From assembly GCA_002429615.1 (NCBI GenBank), contig DJAN01000176.1:1-26826 (forward strand): DNA of 26,826 bases, in the 5' to 3' direction. This document shows, piece after piece, positions 26,809-26,826 of this stretch (position 1 is the first letter of the stretch; every line of letters begins with the position of its first letter). The DNA comes from Lysobacteraceae bacterium UBA6001 (GTDB taxonomy: Bacteria; Pseudomonadota; Gammaproteobacteria; Xanthomonadales; Xanthomonadaceae). Made by a program: the position numbers and the translations under genes. The notes under the pieces are model-generated. The model worked only from the letters and a program-made list of their open reading frames with translations, ran no database searches and had not been told where the DNA came from.

Positions 26809-26826
26809 AGATCGGAAGAGCGGTTC
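26809..26826. other. Illumina adapter sequence (contamination)
   Basis: The final 18 bases, AGATCGGAAGAGCGGTTC, are identical to the beginning of the Illumina paired-end (read 2) adapter. A chance match of this length is negligible. It marks a contig end built from adapter read-through and is not genomic DNA. Confidence 0.95.

Overview
GC-rich chromosomal DNA whose proteins, gene density and repeats point to a gammaproteobacterium of the Xanthomonadaceae (Stenotrophomonas, Pseudoxanthomonas or a close relative). The strongest clues are GTAG-ended REP-like palindromes of the Stenotrophomonas SMAG type, multiple secreted S9 peptidases, a cstA-ybdD pair and codon usage dominated by G/C third positions. 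Genus is an inference. The window looks like one contig: its last 18 bases match an Illumina library adapter, so the right edge is technical and not biological. No tRNA, rRNA, insertion sequence, phage gene or CRISPR array was seen.

Layout. 1-1.35 kb: an OsmC-like protein and a pirin, translationally coupled on the minus strand. 1.56-3.9 kb: cstA and ybdD (pyruvate/peptide uptake) with a strong intrinsic terminator. 4.0-4.9 kb: a two-gene cassette of a 69-residue protein and a 229-residue protein with ADP-ribosyltransferase-like motifs, a candidate toxin-antitoxin or defence pair. 4.9-6.7 kb: an SDR oxidoreductase divergent from a LysR regulator. 6.7-8.5 kb: a secreted serine hydrolase divergent from a SnoaL-like protein. 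8.5-9.6 kb: a ROK-type kinase whose two lobes appear in swapped order, with an unusual 5' end. 9.7-11.9 kb: a DUF6438/ankyrin-like lipoprotein and a carboxymuconolactone-decarboxylase-fold protein.

11.9-25.7 kb is dominated by peptide use: a DUF819 membrane protein, a 687-residue S9 dipeptidyl-peptidase-like enzyme, an OPT transporter, a POT transporter, and three consecutive paralogous exported S9 peptidases with signal peptides. These could cleave peptides outside the cytoplasm and import the products, with CstA adding another peptide/pyruvate route. The triplicated S9 genes have nearly identical catalytic domains, more divergent propellers, and GC hairpins in their leaders. A 32-codon ORF with a matching ribosome-binding site precedes them. 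The window ends inside an ABC-F ATPase gene.

Most promising for novelty: the ART-like two-gene cassette, the lobe-swapped ROK protein with its possible frameshift, and the S9 triplication with its small leader ORF.
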